Below, in pieces: positions 45,243 to 56,979 of a stretch of 64,000 nucleotides of DNA; the first letter of the stretch is position 1; each line of letters opens with the position of its first letter. This stretch comes from Euglena gracilis. Lineage: Eukaryota > Euglenida > Euglenophyceae > Euglenales. Under the pieces are notes generated by a model. It saw only the letters and a program-made list of their open reading frames with translations, searched no databases and was not told where the DNA came from. The stretch lies in assembly GCA_039621445.1 (NCBI GenBank), contig CP154954.1:44495847-44559846 (forward strand), read 5' to 3'. The translations under genes were made by a program, and so were the position numbers.

Positions 45243-46410
45243 ATACATTTTCTCATGTTTGCAGCCAAGAGTATTCAGCCCAAATTGCGGGTTCTTGGTG
45301 TTGTGTGTGCTTGTGTGTGGGTGTGTGCATGCGTGCGCGCGCGTGCGTGGGTGTCTCGTCGATTTCTTTTGATTCTTTGCCAGAAAATGGTTGTGATGTG
45401 TATCCTGTCAACCAATTGTTCACCCCAAAATGTCAAAAAATGGGCCCAAAATTTCATCCTTAAATTGTGAGCTCCTCCCCAACGGGGCTTCCGCCTGCTC
45501 CACTCTTTGACCATTTTGGGTCACTTTGGGCCTGGAGGAAAGAATCAAACCCTGATTTTCCTTTAATAATCGGCATGAATGTCAGTTATAAAATCATATT
45601 TTGGTTGGTCCAAGGGAATGATGAAATGAAATGATTGGCCCAACAAAACAGAGCCATTGTCATTGTCAAAAAGAGCACAAACGATGTGAAGAATTCTGAA
45701 CAAAGCAGTGTGTTTTTAGGTTAAGGCCTTCTTTGGGTTTGGAAAACTTACCCAAAATAATTATTTTCTGGCTCTGGAAGTCAGTGAAGAGGGGGAATGG
45801 GAAAACTAAACACGTGACACCCTCCGTGTATCAAACCTGGGTAAAATCCTGTTTGCGCCAAGGTTGCTTGATATACTTCAGTACAGATGTTAAACCCCAG
45901 TTGAAGACCTCCTGGTTTGCCCCCCTCCCCAGATGTACACAACCATTTACCTGTGTTCAGGTTTCCGAAACCAGGCTCCAGGGTTGTTCGTATTTGAAAT
46001 TCGCTGATTTCTGTCGTTTTTTTTTGTGCTGTTTCAATGAAAATTTTATTTGGGGTTGCTTAAAGGGGGGGGATTGCTTATATTTTGGGGGGGGTTAATT
46101 GGGCAACCAAAATCCTTCACTTTGAAATTTTGTGGCCTTTTTCTGAAATGCTTACCTTTTTTTTGGAATGTGAACGTTTTTCATTTCATCGATTTCTATG
46201 GTTTGCGGAAGTGGGGTGCTCACTGGAGGAGGGACACTCACCACGAACAAGACAAAACACAATCCGACACATCGAGATGGAATCGTTGGGAATTATCTCA
46301 CTGCATTGCCTTGGCCACCCTTGGGGGGAATGGGTGGCGAGCCCCTCGGAGAGGGGGGGGAGGGGTGTACCAACCCCCCTCGGCTCTGGCTGGGGGGGGG
46401 GGACAGTTTT
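45243..46410. other. Sequence between elements
   Basis: AT-rich, no gene or clear element. Confidence 0.35.
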
Positions 46411-46413
46411 CTG

Positions 46414-47560
46414 ATACGAAAACTGTGTCCAGAACGCCGATTCGGGCGTGAAGCCATGTTCCAGAACACCCGAACCGGCGTTCTGGAACACGGCTTCACG
46501 CCCGAACCGGCGTTCTGGACACAGCTGTTGAAACCGTGGATTAGGGGCTCTGGCTTCACGCCCGAACCGGCGTTCAAGGAATAAAGGCCAATTTCGCCCT
46601 AAATACCCAGTTTCTGAACATTTTTGGGCATTTTTGGGATCCTTTGGGCTCATGGCCATGTCGATCGGCCGATTGAAGTTTTCATCCGTCTGATGCCAGG
46701 TTACCCATCAATCGAAAGGTTTTTTTTCAGAATTACGATTTGGAAAAAAATTTTGGTTGGACCACCCCTAGGTTTTTTCAGAATCACGGTTGGGAAATTT
46801 TGGCTGGACCCCCACCAGATTTTTTCAGATTTGCAATGCCGAATTTTCGGTTGGACCCCGCTGGTTTTTTTTCCCCAGAATTATGGTTGGGATTTGATCC
46901 CCCCTTTTTTCAGAATTCCGGTTCAGAGATTTTGGATGGGTTTCTTCACAAACACGGTTGGAAAAAAAAATTGGCTGGAGCCCCCCCCCAGGGTTTTTCA
47001 GAAGTACGGTTGGGAAATTTTGGCCCCGGGAATTTTTCAAAATTGTTGGGAAATGTAAATTACAGTTGGGAAATTTTGGCCCCCTTGGGTGTTTTCAAAA
47101 TTGGTTGGACCCTCCCCTGGGTTTTTCAGAATTATGGTTAGGAAATTTTAGCTGGACCCCTTGGGTTTTTCAGAATTACGATTTTTGGACCCTTTTCGCA
47201 AATTCCAAAATCCACTGTTCACCTGCCATGTTGCCCCTTGATCGATAACCCTTCTCAAGGGTTTTAGATGGCCTTAGATTTCTATTTCAGAAAATCCCCA
47301 GATTTGGCCAAATGGAAATTGTTGCACAAAATACCTCAATTTCTGGCCAAATACCCCCCAAAAAGTGCTCAGATATGATTGCCTCATGTCTACAAACCAT
47401 TTTGGACACTTTTTGGCACTGTTCATTTTCGGTCCCCAAGACGCCGTATTCCCGCCCGAACCGGCGTTCTGGACACCGGTTCGGCGCAGAAATTTCTGCG
47501 CCGAACCGGCGTCCAGAACGCCGGTTCGGGCGTGAAGCCAGAGCCCCAATACACGGTTTC
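46414..47560. mobile_element. GCCGGTTCGGGCG-family element, copy A
   Basis: Starts with AAAACTGTGTCCAGAACGCC and ends near CACGGTTTCAATTGCAAATT. GAACCGGCGT/ACGCCGGTTC palindromes cluster at both ends (46430-46575 and 47450-47540). Copy B at 57546-58500 has the same order of parts. Confidence 0.75.
46720..47190. repeat. Tandem repeat, unit about 55-65 bp, inside copy A
   Basis: Unit: TTTTTCAGAATTACGGTTGG then GAAATTTTGGCTGGACCCC. About seven to eight decayed units. Absent from copy B, so gained after the two split or lost in B. Confidence 0.8.
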
Positions 47561-47714
47561 AATTGCAAATTCCCAGTCGCAAGCGACAAGGTCCCGAGTC
47601 CGGCCTGAGTTATTCACCCTCCACCCCCCCCCGGAAAGTGGCTGTAACTCGGGCTACACAAAGAGTCGGGAAAAATAAAGCATGGTTGGATGGGGCATTC
47701 CAGCGGCTTCATTT

Positions 47715-48107
47715 TTGGCTCCGGACATTTCCTTTGATTTTGCTTCATTTCCAAGATATTTGGGATACATGGTTTTTTGACCAAAAAAAAAAACACCAAA
47801 AAACTCCCCAAAATGGCTGTTTTGGGCTCCAAAAGCGAGCCAAAACACGGGGCAGGCGTGCCAGCGGTGATAGAGGGTCTCCAAGGCAACGTTTTAGTCT
47901 CACCGACAGTTTTGTGCAGCGTGCAGCTTTTTTCGAGAGATTTTCGAAAAAGTGCTTTTTGACCGAAAATCTCCCCCTGGCGAAATGGCAGAGTCGAAGC
48001 TGGGAGGAGTTGGCCAGAGCCAGTTTGGACCACTTCACAATTTTGGCCCTCAAAAATCGATGTTGCGAAAATATGTCGGAAATGTAGCAAAATGAAAGGA
48101 AGTGTCT
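47715..48107. mobile_element. Degenerate inverted-repeat element
   Basis: About 48 bp at 47720-47770 (CATTTCCTTTGATTTTGC core) matches the inverse of 48060-48108 at roughly three bases in four. The core is A/T-rich and non-coding. Confidence 0.55.
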
Positions 48108-48254
48108 GGTATTTTTTAAGGACCCGGGGGTCCATCCTCCAGCTGGGAAAAAAAACGAGCTGCTGGCTGGACCCGGGGGGATAGGGGGGGAGGGGGGTAG
48201 TCCGGGGTTGGAGGGCTGGGCTGGGCTGGGTCAATGAAAAACAAAATTTTCTTG

Positions 48255-48515
48255 GACATTTTGCCTTCTCGACATTTTGATGGATGAAGCTAGATCAAGG
48301 CTGGATCGGGACTGGAGGAACAGCCAACTTACCTCCTGACGCATGCCTGGTCCATGGTTGGAGCTTGATCAAGGCTGGATCAGGTCGGCAACCGTTTCGC
48401 AAAGCAGTCATCCACTATCACTCAGGACAGCAACCAGTTGGCTGGCCCGGCCCTCGGCCAGCCAGCCCGGCATCCGGCCGGGATGGACCCAACTTTATTT
48501 CACTCGACCCTCCGG
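48255..48515. repeat. Dispersed repeat, copy 2 of 2
   Basis: Same ends and GGCCAGCC palindromes as 11120-11345. It has an extra near-duplicate of 'GGAGCTTGATCAAGGCTGGATC'-like sequence in the middle. Confidence 0.7.
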
Positions 48516-49366
48516 CCCCTGCTGGTGGCCCAAATTGCTGTCAACCCAAACCGAAGCCCCCGAACCTGCCTGAGGGTATTTCAATATCCCCTTAATTCCA
48601 CGGCAAAATGGCCATTTTAAGCTGTTTCGCAAATCTATGCTGTTGTCGACTTGGCTGTTTTCAGGCCATTTCCGGGCCAAAAAAAATCAAAATTTTCAAA
48701 ATATCTCCAAAGTTTTGGGGAATCAAAAGAAATTTCTACGGGCATAGAATTAAATCCCCGGGACCCCCTATAGGCTGCCTGGCCCCAAATACAACCCGTT
48801 TTGGCTGCTTTCCGAGTCAAAAAAAGTTGAAAAATTGCCCAAAATTGCCCAAAACGATGTTTTTTGGCAGCCCCGGAAATAAAAATGTTTTCGAGACGAA
48901 AATGAGTTTTTCACCACCCGGCCCCCCGTTCTCGGCCCAAAGTGCATGCATTTTAAGTCATTCCAGTCAAAAGGGCCAAAAAGAATTCCGGGACAAAAAA
49001 AAACAAAATTTTTTGTCCAAAACGACTTTTTTGGCTCCCAGACCCTGGCTGGGTCGGGCCAGGCCGCCAGGTATGGCCGAAGGTCAGCCCTGGCACCCAC
49101 ACGCCTCAAACATCCATTGCATTATGGCGCCATCAGGCATGTAAAGAGCTCAACAGTGCACAAAACCCGGTCAATTCGGGGTGGGGCAAGGAACATCGTT
49201 CCCAGGGGGAGCCCGACGACTGGCCGACGCACAAAGCACAAATGTTGTTAAGCTTAAGTTGCAAATGCCTAGTTTACACCAGTGTCGAGTTCTGAGGCAA
49301 AATCCTAACCCCCCCCCTAATAAGTGCACGGGTGCGCACATTTTAAGGTTGGGACGACTAGTCGAC

Positions 49367-49549
49367 TACCACCCCCCCCCCTTTATTGTCCCACCGACCT
49401 GCCCCCGGGAGGCCCGACCGGACAATAAAGGGGGGGGGACAATAAAGGGGTACCAAAGGAATTTCATTGGCCGGGCCAAAAAAACCCCCCGTCGGCCGGG
49501 GCCCAGGGACAATAAAGGGGGGGGACAATAAAGGGGGGGGGGGGTGGTA
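49367..49549. mobile_element. TACCACC-family short element, copy 1
   Basis: 183 bp. Ends TACCACCCCC...GGGGGTGGTA. Layout: C-run, TTTATTGTCC, CCGACC, GACAATAAAGGGG twice, GGTACCAAAGGAATTTCATT, GTCGGCCGGG, then two GACAATAAAGGGG units. Copies 2 and 3 keep this layout but use ATATGGGG. Confidence 0.85.
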
Positions 49550-51096
49550 CATAGTGGGCATTTTTTTTTTGCTTTTTTTTATAATAAAAAAAACAAAACA
49601 ACATATTTTTTTTAAAAAAAAACTAAAAAAAACATAAAAAAAACAAAAGGTAAATTTCATTGGAAAAACTCGTTATGAAACTCCCAAACCATACTTTGAA
49701 TCCTACTCAGTTCAAAACTGCCAAAAATGGTCAAAAACATCCCAAAATGCAACAAAAATGGAACTTTATGACTTTTTTCATTTTTGTGGAAGGAAGTTTT
49801 TGGCAGAAATTACCCAGAAGTTGCCAAAATGATTGAAACCGTGTTTGGGCCGATTTCGAGACTTTAAAAGTCTTAAATCTTCGCCCAAAACACGGTTTCA
49901 AACAAGAAAAGTGTTTTGGGCCAAGGTTTTAGGGGGGCCCAGGGGCGACCACGGCGCCTTCGGCGCCGCGGTCCCCGCCCCTGGGCTCCCCCTAACTCTG
50001 GCCCAAACACAGTTCTTGACACAGAAAATGTTCATTCAAAAAATTTTCCATGCAAAACCCACTGGGCTTTTTTTTTGTGTTTTGTTTTAAAAAAACATTG
50101 TTAGAATTAAAAAAAAACAAAAAAAACAGGCCGCCATGGTCGACTAGTCGATTATTCGTTTGGACCCCAAAACAGGATTAATTGTTCATGCCCAAAACGA
50201 TTAGTCGTGAACAGATTTGCCTTTTATCAAATTGGAGTGATGCCTAGCATTTAGGGGGTATTTCTGGTGAACAAGGAAGACATCACAAAGATGAAGGCTG
50301 CCACAAAGGGGATCTACTAATTGACAGATTGAGGCGGTAGCCTCTGCAATCGCGGCGAAATGTGAGATTCGGTTTCTCAGTATGACTTGCCAGGTTGAAT
50401 TAAGACTTGCCTTTTCTGGTTGCTATCAAGCAATCAGAAAGCACGCCATCGCCAAGCATCAGGAGCCGAATGGAGGACTTCGAGGGCCTCGAACCCCAGG
50501 GCTAATGCCCCCTGGCGGAGTGAAGCAGAAGCACAGGCGAGAAAGTGACATCCTTGAAAGCCACACACTCTTAAAGAATTTTCTCCCCCTTGAAATTTCT
50601 GGTTGCTTTTAGTGGGCTTTGCTCATTTTCATTCCCACAAAGCACATATTAGTTGTAAATAACTCTCACCACCTACGGTGTCGTGAACCGTTAACCCTTC
50701 ACCCGCGCTTTGCAAATGTTGTAAATGGAATGCCCCATCGAGTCCCCTCGGGATGACATGGATTGTACACTTCTGTCCCGCCGGAGCCCCATGTATATAC
50801 AAGGTACACGCCGATGTATATATTTTCATCGACGTGAAGACATCGCAACAACAAACTAGTTCAATAAATATCACCCCTGTTTTGAGGTTGTTACTAGCTC
50901 AGCAGTATCAGGTTTGAAGAATGAGTAGGATTGTTTTTTTCGGAAAAATATAAAAAATTTCGGAAAAATTTCGGAAAAGTTTTGGAAAAATATTTTATAT
51001 AAGGGAAAGTGACCTCACGGTTGAGAACACCCGAGAACTGCCCCCGAGGCCCTGCCCATGCCCTCTTTTTGCCCCGTAGGTCGCGAAGAGGAGTTA
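49550..51096. other. Sequence between elements
   Basis: Poly-A/T tracts at 49560-49640 and 50070-50130. An inverted pair of 'CCCAAACACGGTTTCAA'-like phrases lies near 49825 and 49885. No gene. Confidence 0.35.
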
Positions 51097-51579
51097 GGAG
51101 GCTAGGCGCGCCGCTCGGGGGGGTCCGGGACCCCCCCCCCACCCCCCCCCCCTCCCCCCCCGCGCGGCCCCCTGCGCGGCCGCCCGCGCGGCCGCTCGCC
51201 CCCCCCCTGGACCCCCCCTCCCCCCACTGTGCCTAGCATGGCCAAGAAAAAAATTTTTGGTGAAAAAATCGCGATCTTTTGAGGCCCAAAAATGACCAAA
51301 AATGACCATTTTCGGACACAAAATGGCAAATTTGGGGGCCGCGCACTCTGCGCGCGGCCAAAAAAGCACTTTTTTGGTCAAAAAAAATGCCCAAAAATGG
51401 CAAAAAATGACCACTTTTTGGACCCGAAAATCACCGATTTTAGGATGCGTTCCGCCCGCGCGGCCGCCCTCGGACCCCCCTCCCCTCCCCCCCCCCCTCG
51501 CGCGGCCGCCCGCGCGGCCGCTCGCCCCCCCCCTCAGCCCCCCCCCCCCCCCCCACCCCCCCCACTGTGCCTAGCCTCC
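51097..51579. mobile_element. GGAGGCTAG-family element, copy 2 (TSD TTA)
   Basis: Ends GGAGGCTAGGC...GCCTAGCCTCC with TTA directly outside on both sides. Core and arms nearly identical to 44811-45242, differing mainly in C-run length, which implies recent copying. Confidence 0.9.
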
Positions 51580-52665
51580 TTAGTTCCGAGTTTGTCGCGA
51601 CGATGAGTTCGGGTGTCAGATGAGAAATCGCCAAATGGCATGCTTTCCGTGGCGTCTCATGAAAAAAAAAGTGCTGAGAATGGAGAGGATAAAAAAAACT
51701 TCTTCCTCATTATGTCTAGTTGAAAGAAAAATAAATTTCAATATTTTTCCACGCGGAAAAATAAAAAAAAATATTTTTCCTGGAAAAATTTCGGAAATTT
51801 TTCCATTTTATTTTTCGAAAAAATTTCAGGTACAATCCTAAGAATGAGAAAGCGTTTATATGTAGTAAGTTATTTTTCCATCCTCCAATTTACTCTGCAA
51901 ACCCATGTTGTCCTTGGGCACCGCACACCGAGGAAATTTTTATTTCACGTCCTCATTAGGCTTCCCGATAAGGATAAATTTGACAATAAGTGGGGGTGGT
52001 ATCTGGAGCTTAAGTGCGTAATTTGGGTTAGTGTGACTCTTCCAGGGGTCCATGATGCAAGAAAGCAAAGAAAAGCTGTCCCTCCTGCCCTTTGCCTTTC
52101 TGTAAGTTCAATTTTGGGCCGGTGCAGAAAGAGTGGGCACAACTTGCACGTAAATGTGTGCTTCCCACCAACATCTTTCAAAAAAAGATTCCCACCCAGC
52201 TCTTCTCAGAAAACACGGTGGAATGGAGCAAGTAAATTCTAAGGGTGAAAATAGTCGACTATTCGTCGGATAGGGGAGATTAATTGGTTTTATTCGTTCA
52301 CGAGGTTGAACGAACAGCATTTGTCCAACCTTACACATTTTAAGGACGTAGTTTCGGACCCCAAGAGGTGCGCACATTTTAGGGCACTGCGCACTTTTTA
52401 GGGCAAAACCCAAAATACTTGATTTTTTGCCACTCTTTTTCAGTTTTTCCTCCTTGTTGTGATGTCAAGCAACAAATCAAGTGATTTGGGTTCAGAAGAC
52501 AGAAGCATTTGGTCTGGGGAGGACACTTCTGAGAAGGAATTATCAAGCCAGTCTGATGAACCAGAGGCCAAACGAGTTTGAATTGATTTTGATTTCGAGA
52601 AGCAGATGGCCATTTGCAGGTGAATTAATCTTTCACAAGGACCTTCAACTTTTTTTGAATTTCAG

Positions 52666-52885
52666 ATGTGCAAAGAACACGAGCATTTCAAAGGTCGCCA
52701 GAGATCATCAGATTAATTGTCGAAGGGTCCATAGGATGTTGCAAAAGATGCTTCATCTGGAGGAGATGGAACGCAAAGGGCAGTCGATGTGGGGTGTCAC
52801 GCGCATGAGTGGGTCTGGTCGACCAGCTCACCATCCAGCCCTTGATCAGTTGGTGCTGGATTGGATGCAAAAAAAAGCCATCAAG
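52666..52885 (+). CDS. Transposase HTH exon (remnant)
   Basis: Preceded by a conventional acceptor (TTTTTTTGAATTTCAG). GSGRP followed by 'LD.lvLdWmq' is typical of the second CENP-B-type helical domain. Ends before GTGTTTGG, a possible donor. Confidence 0.65.
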
Positions 52886-53406
52886 GTGTTTGGGGGTGTT
52901 CTCCCCGCATCCCCCCGCGTCCCCTCCCCGCGTCCCCCCCCCCCGCGTCCCGGATTTTGGCCTGGCACATTTTTTGGTTGACCAAAGGAAAAGTGCATAC
53001 AAATTTGGGTGACGCCAAAGAAATTGTGTGGGGTTGTTGGGCCATGGTTCCCCCCCGCGTCGCCCCCGCGTCCCCCCTCGCGTCTCCCCCCGCGTCCCGA
53101 ACCACCCCCTTCAGCTTTAATGCAAGGATCTAATCCCATTCTCACCAGGTCTGCAACTTTAGCAAAGGCCGCAGAGATTTGAGTTGCAAACGGCCAACGC
53201 CCCCCAAAAGAGAAATGGCTGCGAACGTTCCTCGCCCGATATCGACTGTCTTTGAAGACACCAAAATGCGCAGGTGACCCTCTTGCGCATTAAAGTGACG
53301 ACAATTAAATTGATAGCGCAATAATTGGCAGACCGGTAATTGGGGGCCACAAGCGATTAACCGTTTCCTCAATTAACCATGGTTAATTGGTTGTGATGGT
53401 GATTGA

Positions 53407-53591
53407 TACCACCCCCCCCCCCATATTGTCCCACCGACCTCTCCCCAGGAGGCCCGCCGGGACAATATGGGGGGGGGGGGGACAATATGGGGGTACCAAA
53501 GGAAATTTCATTGACCGAGCCAAAAAAAACCCCTCGTCGGCCGGGCCGAGGGACAATATGGGGGGGGGACAATATGGGGGGGGGGGTGGTA
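53407..53591. mobile_element. TACCACC-family short element, copy 2
   Basis: 185 bp, same parts and order as 49367-49549 but with ACAATATGGGG in place of ACAATAAAGGGG at every repeat. Confidence 0.85.
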
Positions 53592-53674
53592 GGTCGCAAG
53601 TGGGGTATCAAATTGGGTATGTTGTCATCTTGAATACCGATGGAGCGTTGGGGCAATTTTGGGGTCATTCTGAA

Positions 53675-53896
53675 GGAGGCTAGCGCTCGGGGGGGTCCCG
53701 GACCCCCCCCCCCGCGCGGCCCCTGCGCGGCCACCAGCGCGGCCGCTCGCCCCCCTTCCGCCCCCCCCCCCCAACTGTGCCTAGCATAAAACTGACCTGG
53801 GGGTTTCGGACCCCCCCTCCCCCCCCCACGCGGCCGCCCGCGCGGCCGCTCGCCCCCCTCAGCCCCCAGCCCCCCCCCCCGATGTGCCTAGCCTCC
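53675..53896. mobile_element. GGAGGCTAG-family element, copy 3 (TSD GAA)
   Basis: Ends GGAGGCTAGC...GCCTAGCCTCC, with GAA directly outside on both sides. Only the C-run and GCGGCCGC arms remain, with a short unrelated core, so it is a shortened relative. Removing it with one GAA leaves an open frame across the join (GHSE to AFGASPC). Confidence 0.8.
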
Positions 53897-54204
53897 GAAG
53901 CCTTCGGTGCTTCACCATGTGTTGCTGAATGGTTTGCGAAGTTGTGACCCTCTCCCAACCCCCATGGGTCACACTCTGAAATTCTGAACGGAGACAAAAT
54001 GATGGACGTATTGCGGGTCTGAGGTAGGAAAAATATCCCAACAAGGCGCTTGAAGAAGGAAATCAAACAATTTCCATACATAGACAGTCCTTGTTGTCGC
54101 CGCAGTGAAGGAAAACAGGATGTGTTTCAACCGCAATCTCAATGCTAGGCGAGGGAAGCCTAAACCCCCTTTGAACACACAAAAGCTCTACATCCCCCCA
54201 CACG

Positions 54205-54365
54205 CACTTTGTCCTGAGTCCGGGGGGGGGGGGGCACAGAGTTTGTCCGAAGGACAAAGTCCGTGCCTCCCCCCCCCCCCGGACTCGGGACAAAGTCCGT
54301 GTAGGAAGGGTCTTGCTACAAGTCCGTGTACTGCCCCCCTCTGACTCAGGACAAAGTTGGTGTAT
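54205..54365. repeat. GGACTCAGGACAAAGTCCG repeats
   Basis: Core GGACAAAGTCCG and flanks occur in both orientations at 54205, 54245, 54283 and 54345; also at 55412 and 61845-61890. Confidence 0.75.
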
Positions 54366-54417
54366 CCTAATGAGGAACATTACTATCACTCGGGGTACAT
54401 TTGTCTGTGTCTTCACA

Positions 54418-55034
54418 GCTCCATGTTGCCCGCACAAGTCGTGAACGTCGCTGAGGCTGCCTTGGGACCGTTGCCAACACCTGCGGAGTTGTTGGCAGGG
54501 TTGAAGGTGGCAGTTGAACCCCAGAACACGGAAACTGCGGACACAGTGCTTTTTGGGGATATTTTCAGCCAAACTGTGCCCCAGCCTAAGGGCAGCGTCA
54601 GAAGGGGGATATATTGCCCTTGCCAATTTTCAAAAAGTTTGCGAACAGCGAGGCTATGCCACCACTGATTTGGATGACCTCATGGTGGCGTTTGCAAAGT
54701 GGGTGCTTTCGGTACACGGTTTGCATGGCGCAGAAGCCGAGAAGATTGCAACGAAGGCACACATCATCCATCACACTCCATCACAAAGGCTACCGCGGTT
54801 GTGATGGAGAACCTACCCAACCCCTTCCCCTGCGGCCTCAAAGCTGAGACCACAAAAGACCGCATGGATGGCAAGCGCCCTATGGACTGTGACTCGTGCC
54901 ACAAATTTTGGCACCTCGATTGCGCAGGCCGTTCTATGCCCCCTCCCCGCAACAGTTGGTGTTGTCCTCATTGCGTCGGCCAGGAGATGCCTCCCTTGCC
55001 AGCTCGTGTCGAGAACATGAAGCGAAAGCAATGA
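54418..55034 (+). pseudogene. Frame-shifted gene end with PHD-finger-like motif
   Basis: Frames in order: AQVVNVAEAALGPLPTPAEL; then GGYIALANFQKVCEQRGYAT; then AVVMENLPNPFPCGLKAETT leading to CDSCHKFWHLDC and CCPHC. The CxxC-x4-HxxC...W-x-CxxC spacing fits the C-terminal half of a PHD finger. Two frame changes (about 54600 and 54745) suggest decay or unrecognised introns. Confidence 0.6.
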
Positions 55035-55239
55035 GGGGGACACCAACTGTCTGCTACCGTTTTTTCCCCTGGAGACATTCAGTGGCACTACGAGTCCCTT
55101 GACCAGGTTTTTACGGTAGCTGCTCCCCATTCCCTCCGTGCCGCGTCCCAACAGCAAGAGGATGATTGTTCTGGGGATCCATTCGCATTCGTACGGGTGG
55201 TGGAAACATGAAGGTGGCCATTGGTGGAAATGGGGGGGG

Positions 55240-55407
55240 TACCCCCCCCATATTGTCCCCCCCCATATTGTCCCTCGGCCCGGCCGACGAGGGGTTTTTT
55301 TGGCTCGGTCAATGAAATTTCCTTTGGTACCCCATATTGTCCCCCCCCATATTGTCCCGTCGGGCCTCATCGGGAGAGGTCGGTGGGACAATATGGGGGG
55401 GGTGGTA
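55240..55407. mobile_element. TACCACC-family short element, copy 3 (inverted)
   Basis: 168 bp, reverse orientation to copy 2, with the same ATATTGTCC units, GGTACCAAAGGAAATTTCAT core (inverted) and GGCCGACGAGGGG. Confidence 0.85.
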
Positions 55408-56072
55408 CACCGGACTCAGGACAAAGTCCGCACCCCCCCTATAGGTGTAGGAACAATTTTTTCCGGGGGGGGGGGGCGAGCCAAAAAAATTTCCTTGGCA
55501 CGACCAAAATGTATTTTTTTCTGTCCTCCTGGCCCCGAAGGGGCCGAGACCATGGGCTTTTTTAGCCTTTGGAATCCCTCCCCTGGGGGGGAGGGGTAGG
55601 GTTGGTGGGTCCCTTGGACCCCTCTCCCCTTTAGGGGGGGGGGGGGGTTGGGGCTGTGGGTGTATCTTTTTTGGCGCTGAAGGCGCCAAATTTTTTGGAA
55701 AAGGTGCTATTTTTGGCACTTTTTGGCCATTTTCGGGCAAAAGTGGGTGGGTCTTCCGGGACCCCCTCCCCCCGGGGGGTTCCACCCCAGGGGGTGGGTG
55801 AGTGGGTGCCGACCCCCTCCTCCCCCCAGTCTTAAAAAAACCGGGGCCCAGGCACAGGGGGGAGGGGGGGTCCCGGACCTCCCCGTTCACTTCTGAACTG
55901 AACTGGACATGTTGACTTCCTGGAGGAGGGTGGGTCCGGCGCCGAAGGCGCCGAATTTTTTTTGAAAAATGCCCTACCCAGCCTCCAATGCCAAAAAAAA
56001 AAAAACTTGAAAGCGAAATCATGGGCAGAATCCCAAAAAAACAATTAGTATCAAAGGACGAGCCTCAAGGGC
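55408..56072. other. G/C-run-rich non-coding stretch
   Basis: Repeated 'GGTCCGGGACC' style arms and GGCGCCNAAGGCGCC hairpins (55670-55690 and 55937-55953). No gene. Confidence 0.4.
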
Positions 56073-56979
56073 TTTATTTCGGCCGCCAAAGGCGGCCGAG
56101 ACGGTAATGGATTTTGCAGTTTCATTTTCTAGAAATGTGATTTTAATTAAAAAGGTGGCTGCCGAAGGCAGCCTAGATGGTAACGCCCTTTGAACCATTG
56201 ATCATGTCATTGCAAAGGAAACTACAGCTAACACCCATATTCTTGAGTCAAGAATGACAAAATCTTTGACATGAATTTAACTGAATTTTTGAATTTTTTT
56301 GACAAGATCTTTGGAATTTTTAGACAAAATTTTAGGAAGATTTTGACCAATTCCAGAAATATTTTGACAAAATTTTTGAAGCGTTCTGGACAAAATCTTC
56401 GATCCATTGTGGGCGCGATTTTTGGGCATCCGCATTTTTCTGGGGAGACATTTGCCACTGGTGGAATGGGAGGAAGAGTCACGTTCATTGTGCTACAGGA
56501 TGTTAAAATATACTACACCAACAAAGAATGTGAAATGGTGGATGGAACTGATGAAAGTGGCCAAAAACAGAAAATGGCGACCCGTCTGAAAGTTCCCCCC
56601 CCCAAAAAATCGAGTCCCAGGAAAGCGTGGATCACTGCAAGGAGGGGAACATGAAGCCAAGGGGAGCCATTTTTAGCAGGGTCACTTGCGACGAGGGCGC
56701 AAATTGTTGAGTTGGGCAGCTGGGCTGCAAGCTCAGCATCCAAACGCTCAGCTATGGCATCAACAGCCTCGGCCGGAGCGTCGTCATGACGCTCGGTGTC
56801 CAGGCCATCATCTGGAGATCAGGCAGTAGACTTTGGTAATTTTGACCCCCCTCCCCCCCTCTATGGTGAAGTTCACCGTTTGAAAGTTCACCGGGGGCTC
56901 CCGGACCCCCTCCCCCCCCCCCTCTGCCTAACCCATCGGTGAACTTCACCGGTGAAGTTCACCAAGAGAGCACTTTTTT

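Larger units (their letters stand above)
52666..55034 (+). pseudogene. Pogo/CENP-B-like transposase remnant with nearby PHD-finger-like frame
   Basis: 52666-52885 reads CAKNTSISKVARDHQINCRR then GSGRPAHHPALDQLVLDWMQ, an N-terminal helix-turn-helix DNA-binding pattern of pogo/Tigger-type transposases. 53150-53285 continues it with KEKWLRTFLARYRLSLKTPK but contains an in-frame TGA at 53180-53182. The DDE catalytic region is not recognisable. 54418-55034 is coding-like in three frames with two shifts and ends MDCDSCHKFWHLDCAG...WCCP.C, the second half of a PHD finger, before TGA at 55032. Two repeat elements (53407-53591 and 53675-53896) interrupt it. Whether the PHD part belongs to the same gene is inference. 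Confidence 0.6.
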
